NCBI RefSeq assembly: GCF_038066635.1
Contig: NZ_JBBUTI010000007.1
Coordinates: 264,541 to 328,540 of the forward strand
Length of the DNA stretch: 64,000 nucleotides
DNA from: Ideonella margarita
GTDB taxonomy: Bacteria > Pseudomonadota > Gammaproteobacteria > Burkholderiales > Burkholderiaceae_C
Direction: 5' to 3'
Position 1 is the first letter of the stretch, and each line of letters starts with the position of its first letter. A program made the position numbers and the translations under genes. Shown here in pieces: positions 19,487-29,284 of this stretch. The notes under the pieces are model-generated. The model saw only the letters and a program-made list of their open reading frames with translations. It made no database searches and was not told where the DNA came from.

Positions 19487-21472
19487 ATGCAGCGGACCGA
19501 AAGTGTTTGGCCATTGGCCGGGGCTGGCATCGCCGAGATGGCGGTGCGGTGTCTGGCCAGTGCGCAACAAGTGGTCGCGCAACGAGTGCTTGTGCGAGGC
19601 GCGCTTTGCCGGTGGCCCGCAATGCTTGCCGCCCTGTTGCTTTTGAACCTGGTTCAGCCCGCGGCGGCTGACACCCGACAAGCAATGGATGAAGCCCTGC
19701 AGCGTTCACTGACCAGCGCTTCGGCGGCGGTGGTTGATGCACGCCGGCAGGCGCGCAGCCCTGCCGCGCAGGTGCGCGCCGAGCAGGCCGCCTCTGAGCA
19801 GATCCTGCTTTATGGCGACCTGCGCGATGTGTCTGAACTGCTGTCGCGGTGGGATGTGCAGCCCGAGCTGAAGAACGACCCTGTGCTCGGCGTAGAGCGC
19901 AAGCTGCTGCAGGCCGCCAAGGCCGCGGCAGAAGGGCAGCATTTCGCCGCTGCGCGCTTGCTGTTGCCGCTGCAGAAGGGCTTGCCGGCGGCCGCGGACG
20001 ATGTGCTGCGGTGGCGCGTCAAGCTGGTTGCGGCGACGAACGCCAGTGAACTTGGCCAGAGTGAGGAGGCTACCCGCGCCCTCACCGAGGCGATACAAGA
20101 GGCGGCTCGGATGGGGTGGGCTGATCGCGAGGCTTTGGCCTGGGTGGCGCTGGGCAAGTTGCAGGAGCTCCTGCGCGATTACGCCGAGGCCCTGCGCTGC
20201 CACCAGCAAGCCCTGAAGGTGGTGCCGGCATGGGCCGTGCAGACCAAGGCCTATGCCCTGCTCGGCGAAGCGCAGATGCGCAATGCGCTGGGCCAGCGCA
20301 AAGAGGCGCTGGCGCTGCTCGCCCAACCCGAAGCCTTGTTCGCCGACAGCGGCCATGACAAGGGGACGGCTGACCTGCTGCTGATCAAGGGCTATGTGCT
20401 GCGCATGCTGGATCGCCACAAGGAAGCCATCGCGCCACTGAATCAAGCGTTCGAGATCCGGGCGAGGCTCGGGCGTCTCGCAGATCAAGTCAACAGCTTG
20501 ACGCACCTCGCCAGTGTGACGCGCGACATGAAAGACTTTGAGCCGGCCACCGCTTACGCGCGTCGCGCGGTTGCGCTCGCCGAGGCGACTGACAACCGAT
20601 TCCTGTTGTGGGACGCCAGCTATTGCCTGGCTACCTCGCTGTCAGGGCTGGGGCAGCATGCGGCAGCCTATGACGCCATGTTGAAGGCATCACGGGCCTT
20701 GAAGGAAGCCTCCAAGTTCGAGCAGATCCACCAGTCTGCCCTGATCCGTGAGCGCTTCGAAACCGACCGGCAGACGCTGGAGAACGCGCACCTTCAAGAC
20801 CGGCTCGCCTGGGAGCAGGGCGAGCAGCAGCGCCTGTCCGGCCTGATCTGTGCGATGGCCGCCTTGCTGATGCTGCTGGTCTTGAGCGTGGCCGCGCTGG
20901 TGTATCTCTACCGCCATACACGGCGCCATGCGCGCACCGATGGGTTGACCGGCCTCTACAACCGCCTGCACACGCTGGAGCGCTGCGAAGCCGAAGTGGC
21001 ACGCGCTCACCGACATGCCTTGCCGTTGGCCGTGCTGATGTTCGACCTGGACCTGTTCAAGCGCATCAACGACGAACATGGCCACGCCACCGGGGACCGG
21101 GTGCTGCAGGAGGTGGCCCGGCATGTGCGCGGCGCGCTGCGCGTGGCGGACACCGCAGGCCGCGTGGGCGGCGAGGAGTTCTTGCTGGTGCTGCCGCACA
21201 CCGGGGCGCAAGCCGCCTGGCAATTGGCGGAGCGCTTGCGTGTGCTGCTGGCTGCCCAGGTGCAGGTGGTGCCGGGCTGGCCAGTCACAGCCAGCTTCGG
21301 CGTGGCATTGCTGCAGCCGGGGCAGGGTGCTGCGGCCTTGATGCAGCAGGCCGATCAGGCGCTTTACCGCGCCAAGGCCCGGGGGCGCAATCGCGCTGAA
21401 ATGGCGGAGGGCTCGCTCGATGGCCCGGCGCTGGGGGCGGCGGATGGCCCGCTGATGCCTGCGGGCGCTTGA
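19487..21472 (+). CDS. TPR-containing membrane diguanylate cyclase
   Basis: The protein should make cyclic di-GMP. The layout is an N-terminal hydrophobic/signal segment (about 46-62), a TPR-rich sensor region to about residue 445, one membrane helix (about 446-470), then a GGDEF domain with FDLDLFKRINDEHGHATGDR and the intact signature GGEEF. An inhibitory RxxD site is not obvious. The start is uncertain: ATG at 19487 follows CAGAGG, but an ATG at 19622 would place the signal peptide right at the N-terminus. It converges on thyA with a 10-base gap. Confidence 0.85.
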   Translation: MQRTESVWPLAGAGIAEMAVRCLASAQQVVAQRVLVRGALCRWPAMLAALLLLNLVQPAAADTRQAMDEALQRSLTSASAAVVDARRQARSPAAQVRAEQAASEQILLYGDLRDVSELLSRWDVQPELKNDPVLGVERKLLQAAKAAAEGQHFAAARLLLPLQKGLPAAADDVLRWRVKLVAATNASELGQSEEATRALTEAIQEAARMGWADREALAWVALGKLQELLRDYAEALRCHQQALKVVPAWAVQTKAYALLGEAQMRNALGQRKEALALLAQPEALFADSGHDKGTADLLLIKGYVLRMLDRHKEAIAPLNQAFEIRARLGRLADQVNSLTHLASVTRDMKDFEPATAYARRAVALAEATDNRFLLWDASYCLATSLSGLGQHAAAYDAMLKASRALKEASKFEQIHQSALIRERFETDRQTLENAHLQDRLAWEQGEQQRLSGLICAMAALLMLLVLSVAALVYLYRHTRRHARTDGLTGLYNRLHTLERCEAEVARAHRHALPLAVLMFDLDLFKRINDEHGHATGDRVLQEVARHVRGALRVADTAGRVGGEEFLLVLPHTGAQAAWQLAERLRVLLAAQVQVVPGWPVTASFGVALLQPGQGAAALMQQADQALYRAKARGRNRAEMAEGSLDGPALGAADGPLMPAGA

Positions 21473-21482
21473 GCCGCTCGGT

Positions 21483-22313
21483 TCAGACGGCCACCGGCGC
21501 CTTGATCGGCGCGTGGTGCTGGTACTCGAGCACTTCGAAGTCCTCGTAGACGTAGTCAAAGATCGAGTCCGGCTTGCGCTTGATGTTCAGCACCGGGTAG
21601 GGGTGCGGGGCGCGCGCCAGCTGGGTTTCAACCTGCTCGAAGTGGTTGTTGTAGAGGTGGCAGTCGCCGCCCGTCCAGATGAAATCGCCGACGTCCAGAT
21701 TGCATTGCTGGGCCAGCATGTGGGTCAGCAGCGCGTAGCTGGCGATATTGAAGGGCACGCCCAGGAAGATGTCAGCGCTGCGCTGGTAGAGCTGGCAACT
21801 CAGCTTGCCACGGCCACCGGCCTCGGTGGGCGGCGCCACATAGAACTGGAAGAAGGCGTGGCAGGGCATCAGCGCCATCTGGTCGAGCTCGGCCACGTTC
21901 CAGGCGCTGACGATGATGCGGCGCGAATCCGGGTTGGTCTTGAGCTGCCTCACGACCTCGCTGATCTGGTCGATATGGCCGCCGTCGGGCTTGGGCCAGT
22001 TGCGCCACTGCACGCCGTACACCGGCCCCAGGCTGCCGTCTTCACGGGCCCATTCGTCCCAGATGGTGCAGCCGTTGTCCTGCAGCCATTTCACGTTGGA
22101 ATCGCCACGCAGGAACCACAGCAGTTCCACGATCACGGCCTTCAGGAAGACCTTCTTGGTCGTGACGAGGGGGAAGCCTTCGTTCAGATCGAAGCGCATC
22201 TGGTGGCCGAACACGCTGCGCGTGCCGGTGCCGGTGCGGTCACCCTTGGCCACGCCATGCTCGTAGACATGGCGCATGAAGTCTTCGTATTGCGAGCGTA
22301 CTGGGCGGGTCAC
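21483..22313 (-). CDS. thyA: Thymidylate synthase
   Basis: ThyA methylates dUMP to dTMP using methylene-tetrahydrofolate. The 276-residue protein carries DRTGTGTRSVFGHQMRFDL, the active-site region MALMPCHAFFQF with the nucleophile Cys, RSADIFLGVPFNIASYALL and the C-terminus HAPIKAPVAV. I chose the GTG at 22313 because QYEDFMRHVYEHG aligns with the family N-terminus; starting at the later ATG would remove the conserved segment. No clear ribosome site is seen. Confidence 0.96.
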   Translation of the reverse strand: MTRPVRSQYEDFMRHVYEHGVAKGDRTGTGTRSVFGHQMRFDLNEGFPLVTTKKVFLKAVIVELLWFLRGDSNVKWLQDNGCTIWDEWAREDGSLGPVYGVQWRNWPKPDGGHIDQISEVVRQLKTNPDSRRIIVSAWNVAELDQMALMPCHAFFQFYVAPPTEAGGRGKLSCQLYQRSADIFLGVPFNIASYALLTHMLAQQCNLDVGDFIWTGGDCHLYNNHFEQVETQLARAPHPYPVLNIKRKPDSIFDYVYEDFEVLEYQHHAPIKAPVAV

Positions 22314-22374
22314 GATAGGCGGCTGGGTTGGGTCTGGAAGGCGGGGCAGCGGCGCTGCCTCCGGAGGTTCGCAA

Positions 22375-24198
22375 TTATCCCTGCGTTGGAGCACTGGTGA
22401 TGGCCGGCATGGGCAGGCCGGTCTGGAACTGCATCGCGGCCAGACGGGCATACAGCCCGCCTCGGGCCACGAGTTCGGCGTGTGTACCTTCCTCCACGAT
22501 GCGGCCCTGGTCAAGCACCACGATGCGGTCGGCGCGCTGCACCGTGGCCAGCCGGTGGGCAATGACCAGGGTCGTGCGGTCCTTCATCGCGGTTTCCAGC
22601 GCGGCCTGCACCATGTGTTCACTCTCTGCGTCGAGTGCGCTGGTGGCTTCGTCGAGCAAGAGCAGCGGCGGGTTCTTCAGCATGGCGCGGGCAATGCTGA
22701 TGCGCTGGCGCTGGCCACCGGACAGCCGCACGCCACGCTCGCCCAGGAAGCTGTCGTAGCCGCCGGGCAGGGCCAGGATGAAGTCGTGCGCATAGGCGGC
22801 CTTGGCGGCGGCGATGACTTCGGCGTCGGACGCTTCGGGGCGGCCGTAGCGGATGTTCTCCAGCGCGCTCGCCGAGAAAATCACGCTGTCCTGCGGCACG
22901 ATGCCGATGCGCTGCCGCAGGGCGTGCATGTCGGCCTGGCGCACATCCACGCCGTCGACCGTGATCTGGCCATGTTGGGTGTCATAGAGGCGCAGCAGCA
23001 GTTGCAGCACGGTGGACTTGCCGGCGCCGCTCGGGCCCACCAGCGCCACCGTTTCACCAGCCTTGATGTTCAGCGACAGCGACTGCAAGGCCGGCTGACC
23101 GGGGCGCGACGGGTAGGTGAAGTTCACTTCCGACAGGCTCACCTCGGAGCCACCGCTGGCAGGCGGCAGCGCCACCGGGTGCGTCGGGTTGGTCACCGGT
23201 GATTCGGCATGCAGCAATTCCATCAGGCGCTCGGTGGCGCCTGCGGCGCGCAGCAGGTCGCCATAGACCTCGGAGAGGACGGCCACCGAACTCACCAGCA
23301 CGGCCACGTACAACACGGTCTGGCCCAGGTGGCCTGCGGTGATGTCCCCACTCAGCACGGCCTGCGTGCCCTGATACAGGCCCCACAGCAGCGCGCCAAA
23401 GGTGGCCGTGATGATGAAGGCCACCAGCACCGCACGGATGCGGGTGCGCTTGCGGGCGGTGTCGAAGGCGCTTTCGGTGCTGGCATCGAAGCGGCGGGCC
23501 TCAGCGCCTTCCTGGGTGTAGCTCTGCACCACGGGCACGGCGTTCAGCACTTCGCTGGCGATGGCGCTGGCGTCGGCCACGCGGTCCTGGCTGGCGCGGC
23601 TGAGCTTGCGCACCCGGCGCCCGAAATACACGGCCGGCAGCACCACCAGCACCAGCATGCCCAGCACCTGCAGCATCACGCGCGGGTTCGTGATCACCAG
23701 CATCAACAGCGCACCCGAGCCCATGACGGCATTGCGCAGGCCCATGCTGAGTGATGAGCCAACGACGGTCTGCACCAGCGTCGTGTCGGTGGTCAGGCGG
23801 CTCAGCACTTCGCCGGTGGCGGTGGTTTCGAAGAACTCGGGGCTCTGGCGGATGACGTGGGCGTACACGGCGTTGCGCAGGTCGGCGGTGACCCGCTCAC
23901 CCAGCCAGCTGACCATGTAGAACCGCGACGCCGAAAACACGCCCAGCGCAGCGCCCACCGCAAACAGGGCACCGAAATGCTCGCGCAGGCCCATGACACG
24001 CTGACCGGGGTCAGCAGCCACCAGGCCCTGGTCGATCAGGCTCTTGAGCGCCGCCGGCAACACCAGCGTGGCCACGGCGGCCAGCACCATGAACAGCACG
24101 GCCAGGGCGATGCGCCCGCGATAGGGCCGCAGGAACGGCGACAAGCCGGACAGCGAGCGTGGCGTGGCAGCGGCGGGCCGCTCAGAGTTTTTGGACAT
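22375..24198 (-). CDS. ABC exporter, fused permease and ATPase (MsbA-like)
   Basis: The 607-residue half-transporter has an N-terminal six-helix exporter domain (about 20-320) and a C-terminal ATPase (about 350-595) with Walker A VGPSGAGKST, signature LSGGQRQR, Walker B LLLLDEATSALD and the His switch VIAHRLATV. It would export a lipid or hydrophobic compound as a homodimer; the substrate is not known. It is divergent from the marR-like gene, and the gap holds palindromic sequence, so the regulator may control it as well. Confidence 0.9.
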   Translation of the reverse strand: MSKNSERPAAATPRSLSGLSPFLRPYRGRIALAVLFMVLAAVATLVLPAALKSLIDQGLVAADPGQRVMGLREHFGALFAVGAALGVFSASRFYMVSWLGERVTADLRNAVYAHVIRQSPEFFETTATGEVLSRLTTDTTLVQTVVGSSLSMGLRNAVMGSGALLMLVITNPRVMLQVLGMLVLVVLPAVYFGRRVRKLSRASQDRVADASAIASEVLNAVPVVQSYTQEGAEARRFDASTESAFDTARKRTRIRAVLVAFIITATFGALLWGLYQGTQAVLSGDITAGHLGQTVLYVAVLVSSVAVLSEVYGDLLRAAGATERLMELLHAESPVTNPTHPVALPPASGGSEVSLSEVNFTYPSRPGQPALQSLSLNIKAGETVALVGPSGAGKSTVLQLLLRLYDTQHGQITVDGVDVRQADMHALRQRIGIVPQDSVIFSASALENIRYGRPEASDAEVIAAAKAAYAHDFILALPGGYDSFLGERGVRLSGGQRQRISIARAMLKNPPLLLLDEATSALDAESEHMVQAALETAMKDRTTLVIAHRLATVQRADRIVVLDQGRIVEEGTHAELVARGGLYARLAAMQFQTGLPMPAITSAPTQG

Positions 24199-24286
24199 GG
24201 GGTGTTGGCAAGGCGGGCAGGAGCAGTAGCGGGGCAGTGTAGGCAAGGTGGGGCTGGCGGCGGTGCCTGCAAGCCCCCAGAAAATC

Positions 24287-24325
24287 ATAGGCTATTCAAT
24301 TATTGTTCAAACAATCATTGCCTAT
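24287..24325. promoter_or_regulatory. AT-rich palindromic operator candidate for the MarR regulator
   Basis: An outer pair ATAGGC (24287-24292) and GCCTAT (24320-24325) flanks a nearly perfect inner dyad ATTGTT-CA-AACAAT (24302-24315). The 136-base gap between the divergent ABC and MarR genes is much more AT-rich around here than its surroundings. The site lies just before the MarR start, which fits autorepression. Confidence 0.6.
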
Positions 24326-24334
24326 GCAATTAAT

Positions 24335-24847
24335 ATGGCGGCCATGCCAAGCACGCCCCCCAAGTCCGTCACCTTCTACCGCCCGGGTGAATACAGCCCG
24401 GAAGAGAGCGTGGGTTACCTGATGCGCCAGGTGTTGAGTTCGGTGGTCAACCAGGCCGATGCCCGCCTGGTCGATTGGGACCTGACGCATGCCCAGTGGT
24501 TGCCGCTGTTCAAGCTGCGTGCCGACGCCAGCCACACCGTGGCCAGCTTGGCGCGCACCCTTGACACCGACCCCGGCGCCATGACTCGCTCACTCGACCG
24601 GCTGGAAGCCAAGGGCCTGGTCGTGCGCGAGCGGTCCACCACCGATCGTCGGGTGGTGCATCTGCGGCTCACGACCGAGGGGCAGCGCGTGGCAGACCAG
24701 GTGCCCCCGGTGCTGGCCGGTGTGCTCAACGGCCACCTGGCCGGTTTCACGAAAGCCGAATGGCAGACGCTGCTGCAACTGCTGACCCGCATGCTGGCCA
24801 ATGGCGAAGCGATGCGCGCGTCCACCACCCCAACCACCAACGAATGA
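24335..24847 (+). CDS. MarR family transcriptional regulator
   Basis: The 170-residue product has the winged helix-turn-helix of MarR proteins: VASLARTLDTDPGAMTRSLD, GLVVRERSTTDRRVVHLRL (the wing) and LTTEGQRVADQV. Members typically repress efflux genes and release DNA on binding phenolic or lipophilic compounds. The stop overlaps the start of the NodT-like gene (ATGA), so it leads the efflux operon. A second ATG at 24344 is equally possible; no ribosome site precedes either. Confidence 0.92.
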   Translation: MAAMPSTPPKSVTFYRPGEYSPEESVGYLMRQVLSSVVNQADARLVDWDLTHAQWLPLFKLRADASHTVASLARTLDTDPGAMTRSLDRLEAKGLVVRERSTTDRRVVHLRLTTEGQRVADQVPPVLAGVLNGHLAGFTKAEWQTLLQLLTRMLANGEAMRASTTPTTNE

Positions 24848-26289
24848 ACATGCTGAATCTGCACAACTCTGCAAGCGCCCCGGGTGGCGTGCGCCTGGCC
24901 TGCCTGCTGGCGCTGGTCGGTGGCTTGGCTCTGGGCTTGTCAGGCTGCGCCTCCACCGGTGACGCCCCCACGGCCCTGACCATGAAGGCCCCTGCCGATG
25001 CGGGCCTGGCGCCCACCGACACCGGTGTGGTGGCCGCGCGCTGGTGGCTGGCGCTGGGCGACCCACGGCTGAATGCCCTGGTCGATCAAGCGCTGGCCAA
25101 CCAGCCCAGCCTGGCCGTGGCGCAAGCCCGGGTGCAGCGCGCCCAGGCCCTGGCCGGGCTGACCGATGCCGTCAGCGGCCCGCAAGTGGGCTTGCAGGTG
25201 GATGTGGCCCGGCAGCGGTACACGGCCAATGGTCTGGTGCCCAAGCCGGTGGCTGGCAGCGTGTACGACAGCGGCACGCTGCAGGTCGGCGCCAGCTGGT
25301 CGCCGGACTTTTTTGGCCAGCACGCTGCCGAACTGGCAGCTGCGCTCGGCCAGGTGAAGGCGGCCCAGGTTGAGGCCAGTGGCGCCGCGCAATGGCTGGC
25401 TGCCCAGGTGGCCCGCAGCTACGTGGGGCTGGCCCGCCTGCAAGCGCAGCGTGAGGTGAGCGAGGCCGCGCTGGCGCAGCGCCAGGCCATGCTGGCCTTG
25501 ACACGTCAGCGCGTGGCTGCCGGCCTCGACACCCAGGTGGAGTTGACCCAGGCCGACGGCGCCTTGCCCGACACCCGCAACCAGCTGGCGCAGCTCGATG
25601 AGCAGATCACGCTGGCGCGCCATCAACTGGCCACGCTGACGGGCCAGGCGCCGGGCGCGCTGGCCACCTTGTCGCCAACCCTGGCTGGCCTGACGCTGCC
25701 GGCGGTGCCCGAGCAGGTGGGCGCCGATCTGCTGGGCCGTCGGCCGGATGTGGTGGCAGCCCGCTGGCGGGTCGAGGCCGCACAGCAGGACGTGGCCGTG
25801 GCCCGCGCGCAGTTCTATCCGAACGTGAACCTCACTGCCTTTGTCGGCCTGAACGCGCTGGGCCTGGACAACGTGCTGCAGGGCAGCAGCCGCCAGATGG
25901 GCGTGGCCCCGGCTTTGCGCCTGCCACTGTTTGACGGCGGCCGGCTGCGCGCGCAGTGGCAAGGCCGCCAGGCGGAGCGTGATGTGGCGGTGGCCCAGTA
26001 CAACGGCCTGGTGCTGGACGCGGCCCGCGAAGCCGCCGATAGCCTGAGCACCCTGCATTCACTGCAACTGCAGCAGCGCGAGCAGGCCGCGGCACTGGCC
26101 AGCGCCGAGCGCGCCCATGAGTTGGCCCGCCAGCGCTATGCCGCCGGTCTGGGCAACTACCTGATCGTGCTCAGCACCGAATCCCCCTTGCTGGCGCAGC
26201 GCCGGCTGGCCGCAGATCTGCAGGCCCGCCAGCTGGATGCCCGCATCGCCCTGATGAAGGCACTGGGCGGCGGTTGGTCTGACAGCTAA
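24844..26289 (+). CDS. Outer-membrane efflux lipoprotein, NodT family
   Basis: The 481-residue protein is the TolC-like exit duct of a tripartite pump. It has a lipoprotein signal (LALGLSGCAS, lipid-bearing Cys at about 38), then two outer-membrane efflux repeats, with the conserved LGRRPDVVAARWRVEAAQQD in the second half and long coiled-coil helices (LARQRYAAGLGNYLIVL). It starts within the marR stop codon and is followed 59 bases later by the periplasmic adaptor. Confidence 0.93.
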   Translation: MNMLNLHNSASAPGGVRLACLLALVGGLALGLSGCASTGDAPTALTMKAPADAGLAPTDTGVVAARWWLALGDPRLNALVDQALANQPSLAVAQARVQRAQALAGLTDAVSGPQVGLQVDVARQRYTANGLVPKPVAGSVYDSGTLQVGASWSPDFFGQHAAELAAALGQVKAAQVEASGAAQWLAAQVARSYVGLARLQAQREVSEAALAQRQAMLALTRQRVAAGLDTQVELTQADGALPDTRNQLAQLDEQITLARHQLATLTGQAPGALATLSPTLAGLTLPAVPEQVGADLLGRRPDVVAARWRVEAAQQDVAVARAQFYPNVNLTAFVGLNALGLDNVLQGSSRQMGVAPALRLPLFDGGRLRAQWQGRQAERDVAVAQYNGLVLDAAREAADSLSTLHSLQLQQREQAAALASAERAHELARQRYAAGLGNYLIVLSTESPLLAQRRLAADLQARQLDARIALMKALGGGWSDS

Positions 26290-26348
26290 AACGCGCGCCC
26301 CGACGCCCTGCCGAACACCTCTGAACCCCATTTGAAGCACACCCAGCC

Positions 26349-27602
26349 ATGAGCGAACTCAACCAAACCGAAGCCAGCAATGCCCGCCGACGCGGCCTGA
26401 CCCTGATTGCCGCAGCCGCCGTGCTGGCCGGCCTGGGCTGGGGTGGCTGGCACTGGTGGCATGGCCGCCACCAGCAAGCCACCGACAACGCCTATGTGGC
26501 GGGCAACGTGGTGCAGATCACGCCGCAACTGGCCGGCACGGTGGTGGCCATCCAGGCCGACGACACCGACTACGTCAAGGCGGGCCAGGTGCTGGTGCGC
26601 CTGGACCCAGCCGATGCCCGCGTCGCACTGGAACAAGCCCAGGCCCAGCTGGCGCAAACGGTGCGCGAAGTGCGCACGCTGTTCGCCAACAACAGCACCT
26701 TGTCGGCGCAGGTGAAGACCCGCGAAGCGGATGTGGCCCGCGCCCAGGCTGAACTGGCCCGCGCACAGGATGACGTGAACCGCCGCAGCCCGCTGGTGGC
26801 AAACGGCGCCGTGGGCAAGGAAGAGTTCCAGCACGCCACCGCGCAGCTGGCAGCCGCCCGCAGCACGGCGGCTGCCGCCCAGTCGGCCCTGCAGGCGGCC
26901 CGTGAACAACTGGCCGCCGGCCAGACCCAGACCGACGGCATCAGCCCGGAGCAGCATCCGCAAGTGCTGCGTGCCGCGGCCCGCGTGCGTGAAGCGCACC
27001 TGGCGGTGCAGCGCGCCGATGTGGTCGCGCCGGTGGATGGCCACATTGCCAAGCGCGGTGTGCAGATCGGCCAACGCGTGCAGGCCGGCGCGCCGCTGAT
27101 GACGCTGGTGTCGCTGAACCAGCTGTGGGTGGATGCGAACTTCAAGGAAAGCCAGCTGCAGGCGCTGCGCATCGGCCAGCCGGCTGAGCTGGAAGCCGAT
27201 GTGTACGGCCAGAAGGTGGTGTTCCACGGCACCGTGGTGGGCCTGGGTGCCGGCACGGGCTCGGCGTTCGCCTTGCTGCCTGCGCAGAACGCGACTGGCA
27301 ACTGGATCAAGGTGGTGCAGCGCGTGCCGGTGCGCATCAGCCTCGACCCCAAGGAGTTGGCCGAGCATCCGCTGCGCGTGGGTTTGTCGATGGAAGTGAC
27401 GATCGACACCGCTGACCAATCCGGCAAGTCGCTGGCGGATGTGCCGCGCACGGCGGCTGGGGTGAGCACCTCGGCGCCCGAATCGCAGCAGAAGCAGGCG
27501 GACGCCGACGTGGCCCGCATCGTGTCGGCTGGCCTGGGCCGCAAGGTGGCGATGCGCATGGATGCGCCCGGCCAAGCCGGCGCTGCCGTGGCACACCCCT
27601 GA
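26349..27602 (+). CDS. EmrA/HlyD-type periplasmic adaptor of an efflux pump
   Basis: The 417-residue protein has one N-terminal membrane helix (about 20-38), a biotinyl-lipoyl-like half motif (TDNAYVAGNVVQITPQLAGT), a long alpha-helical hairpin (about 95-195) and the second lipoyl half with VVAPVDGHIAKRGVQIGQRV. This order defines EmrA-type adaptors that link an inner-membrane MFS transporter to an outer-membrane duct, both of which flank it. Confidence 0.93.
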   Translation: MSELNQTEASNARRRGLTLIAAAAVLAGLGWGGWHWWHGRHQQATDNAYVAGNVVQITPQLAGTVVAIQADDTDYVKAGQVLVRLDPADARVALEQAQAQLAQTVREVRTLFANNSTLSAQVKTREADVARAQAELARAQDDVNRRSPLVANGAVGKEEFQHATAQLAAARSTAAAAQSALQAAREQLAAGQTQTDGISPEQHPQVLRAAARVREAHLAVQRADVVAPVDGHIAKRGVQIGQRVQAGAPLMTLVSLNQLWVDANFKESQLQALRIGQPAELEADVYGQKVVFHGTVVGLGAGTGSAFALLPAQNATGNWIKVVQRVPVRISLDPKELAEHPLRVGLSMEVTIDTADQSGKSLADVPRTAAGVSTSAPESQQKQADADVARIVSAGLGRKVAMRMDAPGQAGAAVAHP

Positions 27603-27614
27603 TCGGGCTCGTCG

Positions 27615-29243
27615 ATGAGTGACATCGCTCAACCCGCGCCCGGTATCCCGGCGTCGCATGCAGGCCCGGCCGCCCCCGCACAGCCGCCTGCACCTGCCGA
27701 GGCGCTCGCACCACTGACCGGCATGCCGCTGCTGCTGGGCACGCTGTCGCTGTCGCTGGCGACCTTCATGAACGTGCTCGATTCGTCGATCGCGAATGTC
27801 TCGATTCCGGCGATTGCCGGCGACTTGGGCGTGAGCCCGGGGCAGGGCACCTGGGTCATCACCAGCTTCGGGGTGGCGAATGCCATTTCGGTGCCCTTGA
27901 CCGGCTGGCTCACCCAGCGCTTCGGTGCGGTGCGCCTGTTCACGGCCAGCGTGCTGCTGTTCGTGCTGACGAGCTGGCTGTGCGGCTTTGCCTCATCGCT
28001 GGAAATGCTGGTGCTGTTCCGCGTGCTGCAAGGCCTGGTGGCCGGCCCGATGATTCCGCTGTCGCAGACGCTGCTGCTCTCCAGCTACCCGCGCACCAAG
28101 GCCGGCATGGCGCTGGCGCTGTGGGGCGTGACAACGCTGGTGGCGCCGGTGGTGGGGCCGCTGCTCGGCGGCTGGATCACCGACAACGTTTCATGGCCGT
28201 GGATCTTCTACATCAATGTGCCGGTGGGCCTGCTGGCCGCAGGGCTGACCTGGGGCATCTACCGCCACCGCGAAACACCCGTGCGCAAGCTGCCGATCGA
28301 CACCGTGGGCCTGGCCTTGCTGGTGCTGTGGGTGGGCGCGCTGCAGCTGATGCTCGACAAGGGCAAGGAGCTGGATTGGTTTGCCTCCACCGAGATCGTG
28401 GTGCTGGGCTTGACCGCGCTGATCTCTTTTGCCGTGTTCGTGGTGTGGGAGCTGACCGACGCGCACCCGGTGGTTGATCTGCGCCTGTTCAAGCGACGCA
28501 ACTTCGCCTTCGGTGCGCTGGCGCTGTCACTGGCCTACGGCCTGTTCTTCGGCAACGTGGTGTTGATGCCGCTGTGGCTGCAACAGTGGATGGGCTACAC
28601 GGCCACGAGTGCGGGCATGGCGCTGGCGCCGGTGGGTGTGCTGGCCATTTTGCTGACGCCGCTGGTGGGCAAGAAGGTGGCGGTGTGGGACCCCCGCAAG
28701 ATGGCCACGGGCGCCTTCATCGTGTTCGCGCTGGTGCTGGGCCTGCGTTCGCAGTTCAACACCCAGACCGACTTTGCCCATGTGCTGGTGCCCACGCTGC
28801 TGCAGGGCGGCGCGATGGCCTTCTTCTTCATCCCGCTGACCACCTTGACCCTGGCCGGGCTGACGCCGGACCGCATTCCGGCGGCGGCGGGCTTGAGCAA
28901 CTTCGTGCGGATCACGGCAGGCGCGATGGGCACGTCGATTGCCACCACCTTGTGGGACGACCGGGCGGCGCTGCACCATGCCCACCTGACAGAAACGCTG
29001 GTGGAGGGACAGGGCGTCTTTGCCCAGACGCTGGCCCAGTTGCAGCAGGCGGGCTTGTCGCTGCCGCAGGCCTTGGCGCAGGTCAACCGCCTGCTGGACC
29101 AGCAGGCCTATACCCGCGCGGCAGACGACATCTTCCTGGGCTCGGCCTGCCTGTTCCTGATGCTGATCGGGTTCATCTGGCTGACGCGACGTCCGCCCCG
29201 CACGCCGGGAGCGGCTGCGGTGGATGCCGGTGGCGCACACTGA
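27615..29243 (+). CDS. EmrB/QacA family drug:H+ antiporter (DHA2, 14 helices)
   Basis: The 542-residue protein has an N-terminal Pro/Ala-rich tail, then the DHA2 signature LATFMNVLDSSIANVSIPAI in helix 1, LTGWLTQRFGAVRLF (motif A) and the length of a 14-helix transporter. Family members expel hydrophobic weak acids, uncouplers or dyes using the proton gradient. It lies 12 bases after the adaptor and completes the MarR-NodT-EmrA-EmrB operon. Confidence 0.94.
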   Translation: MSDIAQPAPGIPASHAGPAAPAQPPAPAEALAPLTGMPLLLGTLSLSLATFMNVLDSSIANVSIPAIAGDLGVSPGQGTWVITSFGVANAISVPLTGWLTQRFGAVRLFTASVLLFVLTSWLCGFASSLEMLVLFRVLQGLVAGPMIPLSQTLLLSSYPRTKAGMALALWGVTTLVAPVVGPLLGGWITDNVSWPWIFYINVPVGLLAAGLTWGIYRHRETPVRKLPIDTVGLALLVLWVGALQLMLDKGKELDWFASTEIVVLGLTALISFAVFVVWELTDAHPVVDLRLFKRRNFAFGALALSLAYGLFFGNVVLMPLWLQQWMGYTATSAGMALAPVGVLAILLTPLVGKKVAVWDPRKMATGAFIVFALVLGLRSQFNTQTDFAHVLVPTLLQGGAMAFFFIPLTTLTLAGLTPDRIPAAAGLSNFVRITAGAMGTSIATTLWDDRAALHHAHLTETLVEGQGVFAQTLAQLQQAGLSLPQALAQVNRLLDQQAYTRAADDIFLGSACLFLMLIGFIWLTRRPPRTPGAAAVDAGGAH

Positions 29244-29284
29244 GGGTGTGAGCACTGAGGACGCGCGCTGACACCGCAGGGCGT

